Translations under genes and position numbers: made by a program
Notes under the pieces: model-generated
The model's input: the letters and a program-made list of their open reading frames with translations, nothing else
Database searches by the model: none
Told to the model about the DNA's origin: nothing
Assembly: GCF_009695545.1 (NCBI RefSeq)
Contig: NZ_VUNS01000009.1
Location: forward strand, 62,001 to 126,000
Reading direction: 5' to 3'
DNA length: 64,000 nt
Source: Victivallis lenta
Lineage (GTDB): Bacteria > Verrucomicrobiota > Lentisphaeria > Victivallales > Victivallaceae
In this document: positions 8,728-15,750 of the stretch, piece by piece
How positions within the stretch are numbered: position 1 is the stretch's first letter
Layout of the letters: each line of letters opens with the position of its first letter

Positions 8728-10716
8728 TCACCTCGCACCAGCTGCCGGAGTCCATTTCCTGACTCCAGTTAAAATCACGGCCGCCACATGCCCGCAGGCG
8801 CGCTGAAGCGCCACGGTATGCCGAAGCAGCCGCCGGGATGTCGCCCCGGCCCCGAAACAAAGCAGCGAACAATCGCTGAATTCCATCATCTGCCGGAAGA
8901 AGAGATCGTTCTGCCGAAGCGGCTCTTTCCGCGAAAGCACCAGCAGATCGCAGTTCCGCAGCAGCTCCTTCGCGTCGCTGCCGAGCATTTCGAGCTCGGC
9001 GGGCGAAAGCGCCTGCAGATTTTCGACCGGCAGGAATCCCTGCTGGCCGACGCACTGCACCGCCACAAGCGCCTCGCCGCCGGAACCGTCCGCCGGAGAA
9101 TCAAAGTCACGGGCCGAAACGATGTTGACCTGAAACAGCTTCATGCCGGTCATCGCGGCATTCCATTTCAGCGACTCCTGAATATCCGGAACGATCGCGC
9201 CGCCCTCCAGCGCGCCCTCGAACAGGATGTGCCTGCCGTTCAGCGCCTCGCGGAATCCGTAATAGATTTCATGCAGCACGGCCTCCTTCTCGGCCGTCGA
9301 ACGGAAAAGCTCCGGCGAGGCCGGATACGAACCGACCGGAACCAGGCCGTTGCAGGCCGCCAGCTCCTCAAGGCTTTCCACCCTGCCGAACAGAATCTGC
9401 TGCGCCAGCAGCAGCAGCACGGAGAAGCCGGTCACGAAAAACGCAAGAAACAGAATCAACGCGACGACCTTTTTGCCGAACGCGGACTCCGCGTCGGCGG
9501 TACCGACCTTCTCCACCTGCTGAATGTCGCTCGGAGTCGAGGCGATCAGCAGCTGCAGATCGCTGATCGACTCCTCCACCGTGCGCAGAATCGCAATGAA
9601 CGATTCGCGGCGGGTTTCGAGCTCGCTGTATTTCGGCAGCAGCCCGGTCAGCTCCAGAACCGCGCTGCGGTTCCGCGCGATCTCCGTTTCGAATGCGTGT
9701 TTATTCTGCTTCAGAAATTCGAGTTTCCCGGTCGCGTCGGCCAATTGGAGCTGCAGGGACTCCGCCATCCGCAAAGCGTCCGGGTCGTAATTTTCGATCT
9801 TCTTCTCCTTCAGGTACGCCCGGTAGGCGGCGAGCGCATCGTCATACTCCGAAACGGCGGCGAGCAGCCGCGGATTCTTCTCCGTATACAATTGCCGCAG
9901 GCGGGTTATTTCATGTTTCAGCCGCTCCTGTTCGTCCTGGAACGCCTTCAACTGCGCGGCGTGCTTCAGTGCGGTCGCGTCGATATGCGAAAGCTGCTCC
10001 TGAAACTTCCTGCTCTTCGCCTCCTCGTTCGCAATCTGCACATTGATCTCCGAAAGCGACGCCAGAGAGGTCGACATGACCCCGCGCAGCCGTTCGAGCT
10101 CCTGCGCCGGCGTCATCGAATTCAGGAGCCTGACCAGTTCGCGCTGCTCCTTCTCGCAGCCGGCCACCGACTCCTCGAGCTCCCGCTTGCGCCCCTCCAG
10201 CGTTTTAAGCCGATTCCGCAGATCGTCGGTGCGGAAGGAGACGTATTCGTCGATGCACACCTCCGCCACGGTGTTTGCAAACAGGGTCGCCGCCTCCGGC
10301 TGCGCATCCTTCACCGTGATCCGGATCAGGTTCGGGCGCCCCTTCTCCTGGTTGATTTCAAGCCGGCTCTTCAGGGTCGCACGATCCATGCCGCCGAGGT
10401 TCAGCCGGTCCGCCACCTGGCGGCGCATGGCGAGGCGGGAGAACAGCTCCAGCGTCTGTTTCGCATCCATCGCTCCGTAACGCTTCGTCTGCTTCGGGTA
10501 GAAGAAAAGCCCGGTCCTCGCCTCGTAACGCACTCGCGAATTCATGAAGCGAAACTGAAAAAACGCCGCCAGGCCGATCAGGGTAACCAGAAAAATCAGC
10601 ACGATCATGCGCCAGCGCTTGAGCAGCACCGAAAAGCACAGCTTCCGGTACAGCTCAAACTGCCGCATCCGTTCCTGCTCTTCCGCCAGCAGGTCGTATT
10701 CTTCGTCACGATTCAT
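8728..10716 (-). CDS. Polysaccharide copolymerase (Wzc/Wzz-like) with degenerate tyrosine-kinase domain
   Basis: A 662-residue protein with Wzz architecture: transmembrane helix at about 37-54, periplasmic Wzz domain, long coiled coil at about 165-350, second membrane helix at about 417-438, and a cytoplasmic domain at 455-662 positioned like a BY-kinase. That domain lacks a Walker A P-loop (the corresponding segment is ILFEGALEGGAIVP near 497-510), lacks the acidic Walker A', and has CDLLVLSRKEP where a Walker B would be. There is no C-terminal tyrosine cluster. It probably controls chain length and export without tyrosine autophosphorylation. A GGAAGAGAG ribosome site precedes the ATG at 10716. 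Confidence 0.87.
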   Translation of the reverse strand: MNRDEEYDLLAEEQERMRQFELYRKLCFSVLLKRWRMIVLIFLVTLIGLAAFFQFRFMNSRVRYEARTGLFFYPKQTKRYGAMDAKQTLELFSRLAMRRQVADRLNLGGMDRATLKSRLEINQEKGRPNLIRITVKDAQPEAATLFANTVAEVCIDEYVSFRTDDLRNRLKTLEGRKRELEESVAGCEKEQRELVRLLNSMTPAQELERLRGVMSTSLASLSEINVQIANEEAKSRKFQEQLSHIDATALKHAAQLKAFQDEQERLKHEITRLRQLYTEKNPRLLAAVSEYDDALAAYRAYLKEKKIENYDPDALRMAESLQLQLADATGKLEFLKQNKHAFETEIARNRSAVLELTGLLPKYSELETRRESFIAILRTVEESISDLQLLIASTPSDIQQVEKVGTADAESAFGKKVVALILFLAFFVTGFSVLLLLAQQILFGRVESLEELAACNGLVPVGSYPASPELFRSTAEKEAVLHEIYYGFREALNGRHILFEGALEGGAIVPDIQESLKWNAAMTGMKLFQVNIVSARDFDSPADGSGGEALVAVQCVGQQGFLPVENLQALSPAELEMLGSDAKELLRNCDLLVLSRKEPLRQNDLFFRQMMEFSDCSLLCFGAGATSRRLLRHTVALQRACGHVAAVILTGVRKWTPAAGAR

Positions 10717-10734
10717 AAGACAACTCTCTTCCGC

Positions 10735-11829
10735 TTAACTGATTACCCGCCACAACCGATATAAAAGCGCACGCTCTTCCGGCACTCCGGGCCCATTCCG
10801 GTCCGGCTCCGCCGCCGCCAGCAGCCGGTAAATCCGGCGCAGCATCCTGAGTTCCGGCGCATCGAGCCAGTCGCATACGGAACCGGGCGAATGCGTTTTC
10901 GCCACCCATCTCAACAAATTCCGGATTCCTTTCCGGCCATGCAGGGCGCAACCGGCATGCAGTTGCCGCAGAACCGTTTCCGTTTCCGCATCCGCGGCGC
11001 AGCCGGCCGCGCCGGCCACGCTTTCGCACCAGAAACCGCGTGCCCGTTCCCAGGCCGCCCGCCAGTCGTCCGGCGGGCAGACGTGCGGTGTGCGCCTGAA
11101 TTCGAGCGCCGCGGCATATTCCTGCACCCGCTCCGGCGCCAGCCCCCGCTCCGCGGCCAGCGCCCCGAACGCCTCGAGCCGTTCCCGCGCCCGCCAGCGG
11201 TAACGGTGCGCACAGATCAGCTGCGCTTCCGCCCCGCCGAGAACGGCCTTGTTCAGATTGCGCAGAACAAAGCCGGCGTCCTCCGCTCCGTCACGGACCC
11301 GTTCGGCCGCCATCAGGAGCCCCATGCCGCGATTCAGCAGAAGCCGCGCGCCTTCGAGCGGCGGCAGCTCCGATTCCCGCAGCGCCGGCAGCGCGGCCAG
11401 CACATCGGCCTCCCCGCAGACCTGCCAGTATCCGTGCTTCAGCTCCTGAAACATCAGAGTATGGGAGACCCGCCCGAGGTCGCCGGTATTCTTGACCGGC
11501 CCGAAATCGACGTCGATCCCGAGCGCCCGCGTCCAGCGCCGCGCGACCGGCTCGACCGCCCGGTCGATTTCGCGTTTCCGGCGGCGGCCCGCCCCGGAGG
11601 AGAACACGAAAAAATCCAGGTCGTTGAACAGCCGCGGCACACCGTCCGGCCCGGCGCAGACGCCGCCCTCGCCGCGACCGTACCCGCCGCCGAGGCAGAC
11701 GCCGGCCAGCTCGGGGATGCCGAGCGCCAGCACATCGGCGCCGATCGCCGGAACCACGCGCTCGAGCAGAGCCTCCACCTCCGGCTCCCGGTTCGCCGTG
11801 CAGCAGATGTGTGTTCTATAACATGTCAT
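10735..11829 (-). CDS. Nucleotidyltransferase-fold protein of unknown role
   Basis: A 364-residue soluble protein. The N-terminal third has a polymerase-beta-type nucleotidyltransferase signature: GGGYGRGEGG near residue 47, followed by the acidic motif NDLDFFVF near 70 and DVDFG near 103 as a candidate third carboxylate. The rest is helical, rich in Arg and Ala, and not recognised. The start overlaps the upstream gene by 14 bases and the stop is 18 bases before the copolymerase gene, so it belongs to the exopolysaccharide operon. It might modify a sugar, lipid or protein with a nucleotide, or be a non-catalytic relative. Substrate unknown. Confidence 0.7.
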   Translation of the reverse strand: MTCYRTHICCTANREPEVEALLERVVPAIGADVLALGIPELAGVCLGGGYGRGEGGVCAGPDGVPRLFNDLDFFVFSSGAGRRRKREIDRAVEPVARRWTRALGIDVDFGPVKNTGDLGRVSHTLMFQELKHGYWQVCGEADVLAALPALRESELPPLEGARLLLNRGMGLLMAAERVRDGAEDAGFVLRNLNKAVLGGAEAQLICAHRYRWRARERLEAFGALAAERGLAPERVQEYAAALEFRRTPHVCPPDDWRAAWERARGFWCESVAGAAGCAADAETETVLRQLHAGCALHGRKGIRNLLRWVAKTHSPGSVCDWLDAPELRMLRRIYRLLAAAEPDRNGPGVPEERALLYRLWRVIS

Positions 11830-13048
11830 CCGAAAGAAACATCCTGTTCACGAACGCCTTGGCCGCCGTCCTGACGATCAGCAGCGGATTGCGGTGATGA
11901 TAATAGTAACGGTCGTCCAATTTCTGCTGCAGCGCGTCGCGCCGCATCGAAAAGCTGTCGGAGAAACAGAATACGAAATCCTCGTTGCGCCCGGAGCGCC
12001 GGATCAGGCTGCCGCGGTGCCGCACCACCAGCCAGAGCTTCGGATAAAGGTCGAAGGAGCACTTGACGAACCAGCGCGTCCTCCGCAGCAAAAACCGTAC
12101 CGGCAGCGTCGCGGCATACGGAATCAGGAACAGCACGGCCAGGAACAGCGAAAACAGATATTCGAAAGCGCCGGTCCAGTCGATTTTCCCCCAGCCGCCG
12201 TCGAGCCCGGACGATATCCCGGCCTCCTCCAGATCGACGGAGGCCTCGCTGACCGGGTCGATGATCCGCCCGGAGACGACGATCTTGTCGGAGAATTCCA
12301 TGTTCTTGCCGATGTAGGTATGGTCGAACACGACGCAGCGCCGCAGCACATTTCCGCTGTCGATGATGACGTCGTGCCCGATCACGACTCCTCCTTCGAG
12401 GCGGCAGTCGCGCTCGAGACAGATGTTGTCGCCCAGCACCACCGGCGGTTTGATTTCGCAGCCGGGCATGATGACGACGTTCATGCCGGTGTGGACCCCG
12501 TTCTCGGCCCGGTACCCGGGCAGCACCTGGTTCCGCGGCGTGTTCAGGAGCTGGAAATTCAGCTCGAAATACTGATTCAATGTGCGCATGCTGCGCAGCG
12601 GAGCCGGACAGCGGAACAGCCGCCCCTCCCGGAACAGATAAACGCCGTCGCGCCGCTTTTCGCCGGGCTGAATTTCCTCCAGATTGCCGAACAGCGCCTC
12701 CCGGCTCTCGAATTCGGGCAGGACCGGTCCCATGACGAGCAGGACTTCGCCTTCCCCGGCGAAACCGCGGTGCTCGTCCAGCAGCTGCGGAATGTCGCGC
12801 CGGATGCCGGAGCCGAGATAGTGCAGCACGAGAGACCAGCGGTCTCCGCGCCCGAGCTTCCGCTTCAGCGCCGAATCGTAGTTGTAGTCGAGCAGCGTGA
12901 TCTCATCGACGCCGAGAATCGAAACGGAATCGATCTGATACTCCGCGAACTCCTTGCCGGCGACCGGCAGCGAACAGATGCTGCGGTCCGGGAAGAACTC
13001 CTCGCACCACCTCAGCGTATGGTTGTACGGGTTGATGATCGCCTTCAT
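11816..13048 (-). CDS. Left-handed beta-helix sugar-nucleotidyltransferase-like membrane protein
   Basis: About 410 residues. The N-terminal 150 residues look like a reduced nucleotidyltransferase-type domain (AIINPYNHTLRWCEEFFPDRS). A hexapeptide-repeat beta-helix follows at about 170-270 (TGMNVVIMPGCEIKPPVVLGDNICLE and further I/V-G-x4 turns). A hydrophobic segment at about 300-325 (YLFSLFLAVLFLIPYAATLPV) suggests membrane anchoring, and the C-terminal domain is unrecognised. The ATG at 13048 lies 2 bases after the priming-transferase stop; a TTG at 13054 would overlap it. It may supply or modify an activated sugar at the membrane. The fold call is good, the activity unknown. Confidence 0.72.
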   Translation of the reverse strand: MKAIINPYNHTLRWCEEFFPDRSICSLPVAGKEFAEYQIDSVSILGVDEITLLDYNYDSALKRKLGRGDRWSLVLHYLGSGIRRDIPQLLDEHRGFAGEGEVLLVMGPVLPEFESREALFGNLEEIQPGEKRRDGVYLFREGRLFRCPAPLRSMRTLNQYFELNFQLLNTPRNQVLPGYRAENGVHTGMNVVIMPGCEIKPPVVLGDNICLERDCRLEGGVVIGHDVIIDSGNVLRRCVVFDHTYIGKNMEFSDKIVVSGRIIDPVSEASVDLEEAGISSGLDGGWGKIDWTGAFEYLFSLFLAVLFLIPYAATLPVRFLLRRTRWFVKCSFDLYPKLWLVVRHRGSLIRRSGRNEDFVFCFSDSFSMRRDALQQKLDDRYYYHHRNPLLIVRTAAKAFVNRMFLSDDML

Positions 13049-13050
13049 GA

Positions 13051-13779
13051 TCAATACGCCCCCCGCCCGGTCAAAATCGCCGGAACCGTTTTGACCAGAA
13101 TCCGGCAGTCCTGCCAGAAACCGCGCGAAGCGATATACTCCTTGTCAAGCTGGACCTGCTTCGAAAACGGAATGTCGCTGCGGCCCGAGATCTGCCAGAT
13201 GCAGGTGAGCCCCGGAACCACGTTCAGCCGTTTGCGGTCCTCGAGCGTGTAAAGCCGGACCTCGTCGGGCAGCGGCGGCCGCGGCCCGACCAGGCTCATG
13301 TCGCCGATCAGCACGTTGAACAGCTGCGGCAGCTCGTCGATGCTGAACTTGCGCAGATACCGGCCGATCCGGGTCACCCGCGGATCGCGCTTCATCTTGA
13401 AGATCACTCCGTCGGCCGACTGATTTTCGGCCATGAGCCGCTGCTTGATCCGGTCCGCGTCGATCCGCATCGTGCGGAACTTGTAGAACCGGAAATGGCG
13501 TCCGAACCGGCCGACCCGCACCTGCCGGTAAATGACCGGTCCGGACGAGTCGAGCTTGACCCAGACCGCGACGGCCAGCAGGAACGGCGACAGCGCCGCA
13601 AGCGCCGCAAGCGACAGCACAATGTCGAAAAAGCGCTTGAGGCGGTAAGACGTCCCGACCGTGAAATACCAGACATGCATATGGAAAGTCCGCTTCATGC
13701 GGTCCCGGCGCCGCCGGGCGAGCTCTCCGGATATGCGGGTCAATTCCCGATCCAGGCTTGTCTTGGAATGACTGATCAA
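13051..13779 (-). CDS. Undecaprenyl-phosphate sugar phosphotransferase (priming enzyme, WbaP/WcaJ-like)
   Basis: A monotopic polyprenyl-phosphate glycosyl-1-phosphate transferase of about 242 residues. A membrane helix around RFFDIVLSLAALAALSPFLLAVAVW is followed by the family motifs FYKFRTM, RKFSIDELPQLFNVL and GDMSLVGPRP, then PGLTCIWQISGR. It starts repeat-unit assembly by moving a sugar-1-phosphate to the lipid carrier. No ATG fits well: a TTG at 13779 has GGAG seven bases upstream and lies 4 bases after the HPt stop. A TTG at 13803 would overlap that gene and has no ribosome site. This gene marks the junction from signalling to polymer genes within the same transcript. Confidence 0.9.
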   Translation of the reverse strand: MISHSKTSLDRELTRISGELARRRRDRMKRTFHMHVWYFTVGTSYRLKRFFDIVLSLAALAALSPFLLAVAVWVKLDSSGPVIYRQVRVGRFGRHFRFYKFRTMRIDADRIKQRLMAENQSADGVIFKMKRDPRVTRIGRYLRKFSIDELPQLFNVLIGDMSLVGPRPPLPDEVRLYTLEDRKRLNVVPGLTCIWQISGRSDIPFSKQVQLDKEYIASRGFWQDCRILVKTVPAILTGRGAY

Positions 13780-13783
13780 AATA

Positions 13784-14098
13784 TCACTCCAATTCCGCCG
13801 CAAGACGGATCAGTTCCGCGATCCGCGCATTGCACGCCGCGATGTCCGACTCCTTCGCCCCGTTCTCGATACCGAGCGAGCATTCGTGCGCCGCGGGGTG
13901 GCCGATGTTGAGCGCACACCCTTTCAGCGCATGCCCGAGGCGGCGGAGCCGTTCGAAGTCGGCCGCAGCGGCGGCCTCTTTCATCTGCGCGATCGAATCG
14001 GTCACGGTCCGCTTGTATTCCGCAATCAGTTCATCCTGGAGCTCGGCGTCGTCGATGCCCAGCGTCCCGGCCAGGTGCGCTCTGAATTGTTCGTTCAT
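13784..14098 (-). CDS. HPt domain phosphotransfer protein
   Basis: A 104-residue, all-helical single-domain protein with the HPt signature HALKGCALNIG; the phosphoacceptor is H56. It overlaps the upstream receiver-phosphatase gene by 4 bases (ATGA) and has a strong GAGGAGAG ribosome site. A free HPt is the missing middle step between the receiver domains of the three hybrid kinases upstream and the stand-alone receiver of the preceding gene. It probably shuttles phosphate between them, like HptB with HsbR in Pseudomonas. That role is inference from gene order and domains. Confidence 0.88.
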   Translation of the reverse strand: MNEQFRAHLAGTLGIDDAELQDELIAEYKRTVTDSIAQMKEAAAAADFERLRRLGHALKGCALNIGHPAAHECSLGIENGAKESDIAACNARIAELIRLAAELE

Positions 14099-15750
14099 CT
14101 GTCTCTCTCCTCTCTGCCTTCGGCGTTTTCGTATTTGACGGTGAAAATCGTTTCGTTGAGGCCGCAGAGATGCCTGCGGCTGATCTGCGGCGAAAGCTTG
14201 CGGATCAGCGGAATCCCGCGGCCGCTCTCGGCCTTCTTCCGGCTCAGCTCCGCCAGAAGCTGGTCGACCTCCTCGGTGGAATCCTCATCGCCGTTCTCCC
14301 AGAACCTGCCCCGGTCGAGCACGGTGACGTTGACGCCCTCCTCGACCCCCCTGATCAGCACGGCGATCACGTCGGTCGCTTTCTTGTAGTTGCCGAGCCC
14401 GTGCTTGAAGATGTTGACCAGAAACTCGCTGAGCTGAATCTCGACCCTGCCCGCCAGTTCTTCGGAGTGCAACTGTTTCTCGATGAATTCCGCCGCCTCC
14501 TGCGTGGCCCGGTCGATCGAAGCCATGTCGGGCGGAATCTGGCGCAGGAAGATCGTTCTGCCGACCTCCGAACTGAGCTTCTTCAGCGCGAAGAGCGAAT
14601 AGTCGTCCATCGGCGTGTCGTAGCCGATCTGCTCGAGCGCCCCGGAAAGACGGAACGGAATCTCCACGACATAGTTGTCCTTCACCGCCGCCGAAGCGAG
14701 CTGCTGGAAGGTCTTGACATCGACGCCCGCCTGGTCGTTCGGATGCGTTCCGATATCCCACAATCCGTCGGAATGGGCGAGGAACACGGTGTCGTCGGCG
14801 AATTCCAGCTCCACATTGTTCGACTCGAGATAGTCCGCCTCGCGCAGCATACCGACCGGCAGACTGCCGCGCTTGCGCGGATTCGGGTCGAACCATTCGC
14901 CGTTTCCGGCGTGGAAGCAGAGCAGATCGGGGTGGCCGGCATTGTGGTAGATCAGCCGGTTGTCCCGGAAATTCCAGATACCGATCAGGCAGGTCATGTA
15001 ACTGCACATGTTGAGCTTCTCGCAGAAAAAATCGTTCAACTGCCGCAGAATCCGGTCCGGCCGCAACTCGTCCGGCGCATGAATCGTGATCATCTGCTTC
15101 AGAATCGACTGGACCGCCGTCATGGTCAGCGCGGAATGAATGCCGTGTCCGGAAATGTCGCCGAATACGCACAGGCAGCTCTGCGGATCGATCGGAATCC
15201 ACTCGAAGAGGTCGCCGCTGATCTTGAAGAGCGGCCGGTAGATGAAGCTGAACTCATAACACTCCGTGAAACGAATCCACGGCGGCAGCATGGCGGTCTG
15301 CACCTGCGCCGCCAGCTCGAGGTCGCTCTCAATCTTCTTCTCGAGCTGGGAGATCTCGTTCTGCGCCTGATACGCCCTCACGACCTGATCGAGCTTTTCA
15401 AGCAGGCTCGTGCGCGTGAAGTTCTTGTTCAGGTAATACGAATAACTGTCCTTCATGATCTGGTTGATGAGCGAGTTGTCGATGTCGTCCATGAGGGAGG
15501 TCAGGAAGATGATCGGAATCCGCTTGTTGTAGTTGCGGATCATGTCCCTGAACTTGAACCCGTCCACCGAATCCATCATGATGTCGGAGAGCACGGCGTC
15601 GAACCGCTTCTGCTTGAAAGCGTCGAGCGCCTGCTCGGCGTGGTCCGCCGTCGTCACCTGAAAGGGGCCGTTCTTGAGGCAGGCGGAAACAGTCAGCAGG
15701 ATGAACTTTTCATCATCCAGAACCAGTACGTTGTATTTGCGATCACTCAT
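14095..15750 (-). CDS. Response regulator with PP2C (SpoIIE-type) phosphatase and HATPase serine-kinase domains (HsbR-like)
   Basis: A 551-residue, three-domain protein. The receiver domain (about 5-125) has acceptor D56 in LSDIMM and LNKNF as the conserved-lysine region. A linker coiled coil leads to a SpoIIE/PP2C phosphatase (about 150-390) with metal ligands in SGDLFEW, FGDISGHG, SDGLWD and a terminal DDYSL. The C-terminal RsbW-like HATPase (about 410-545) has an N-box-like SEFLVNIFKHG and GRGIPLI as G2 box. The order matches Pseudomonas HsbR, which phosphorylates or dephosphorylates an anti-anti-sigma factor. All catalytic motifs look intact. No STAS-domain partner is encoded in the window. 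Overlaps both neighbours by 4 bases. Confidence 0.9.
   Translation of the reverse strand: MSDRKYNVLVLDDEKFILLTVSACLKNGPFQVTTADHAEQALDAFKQKRFDAVLSDIMMDSVDGFKFRDMIRNYNKRIPIIFLTSLMDDIDNSLINQIMKDSYSYYLNKNFTRTSLLEKLDQVVRAYQAQNEISQLEKKIESDLELAAQVQTAMLPPWIRFTECYEFSFIYRPLFKISGDLFEWIPIDPQSCLCVFGDISGHGIHSALTMTAVQSILKQMITIHAPDELRPDRILRQLNDFFCEKLNMCSYMTCLIGIWNFRDNRLIYHNAGHPDLLCFHAGNGEWFDPNPRKRGSLPVGMLREADYLESNNVELEFADDTVFLAHSDGLWDIGTHPNDQAGVDVKTFQQLASAAVKDNYVVEIPFRLSGALEQIGYDTPMDDYSLFALKKLSSEVGRTIFLRQIPPDMASIDRATQEAAEFIEKQLHSEELAGRVEIQLSEFLVNIFKHGLGNYKKATDVIAVLIRGVEEGVNVTVLDRGRFWENGDEDSTEEVDQLLAELSRKKAESGRGIPLIRKLSPQISRRHLCGLNETIFTVKYENAEGREERDR

Noticed and set aside
14095-15750. Reading the receiver-PP2C protein as a plain SpoIIE-like phosphatase
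   Set aside because: The C-terminal 130 residues show HATPase boxes (SEFLVNIFKHG, GRGIPLI), so it is a three-domain HsbR-like protein rather than a phosphatase alone.
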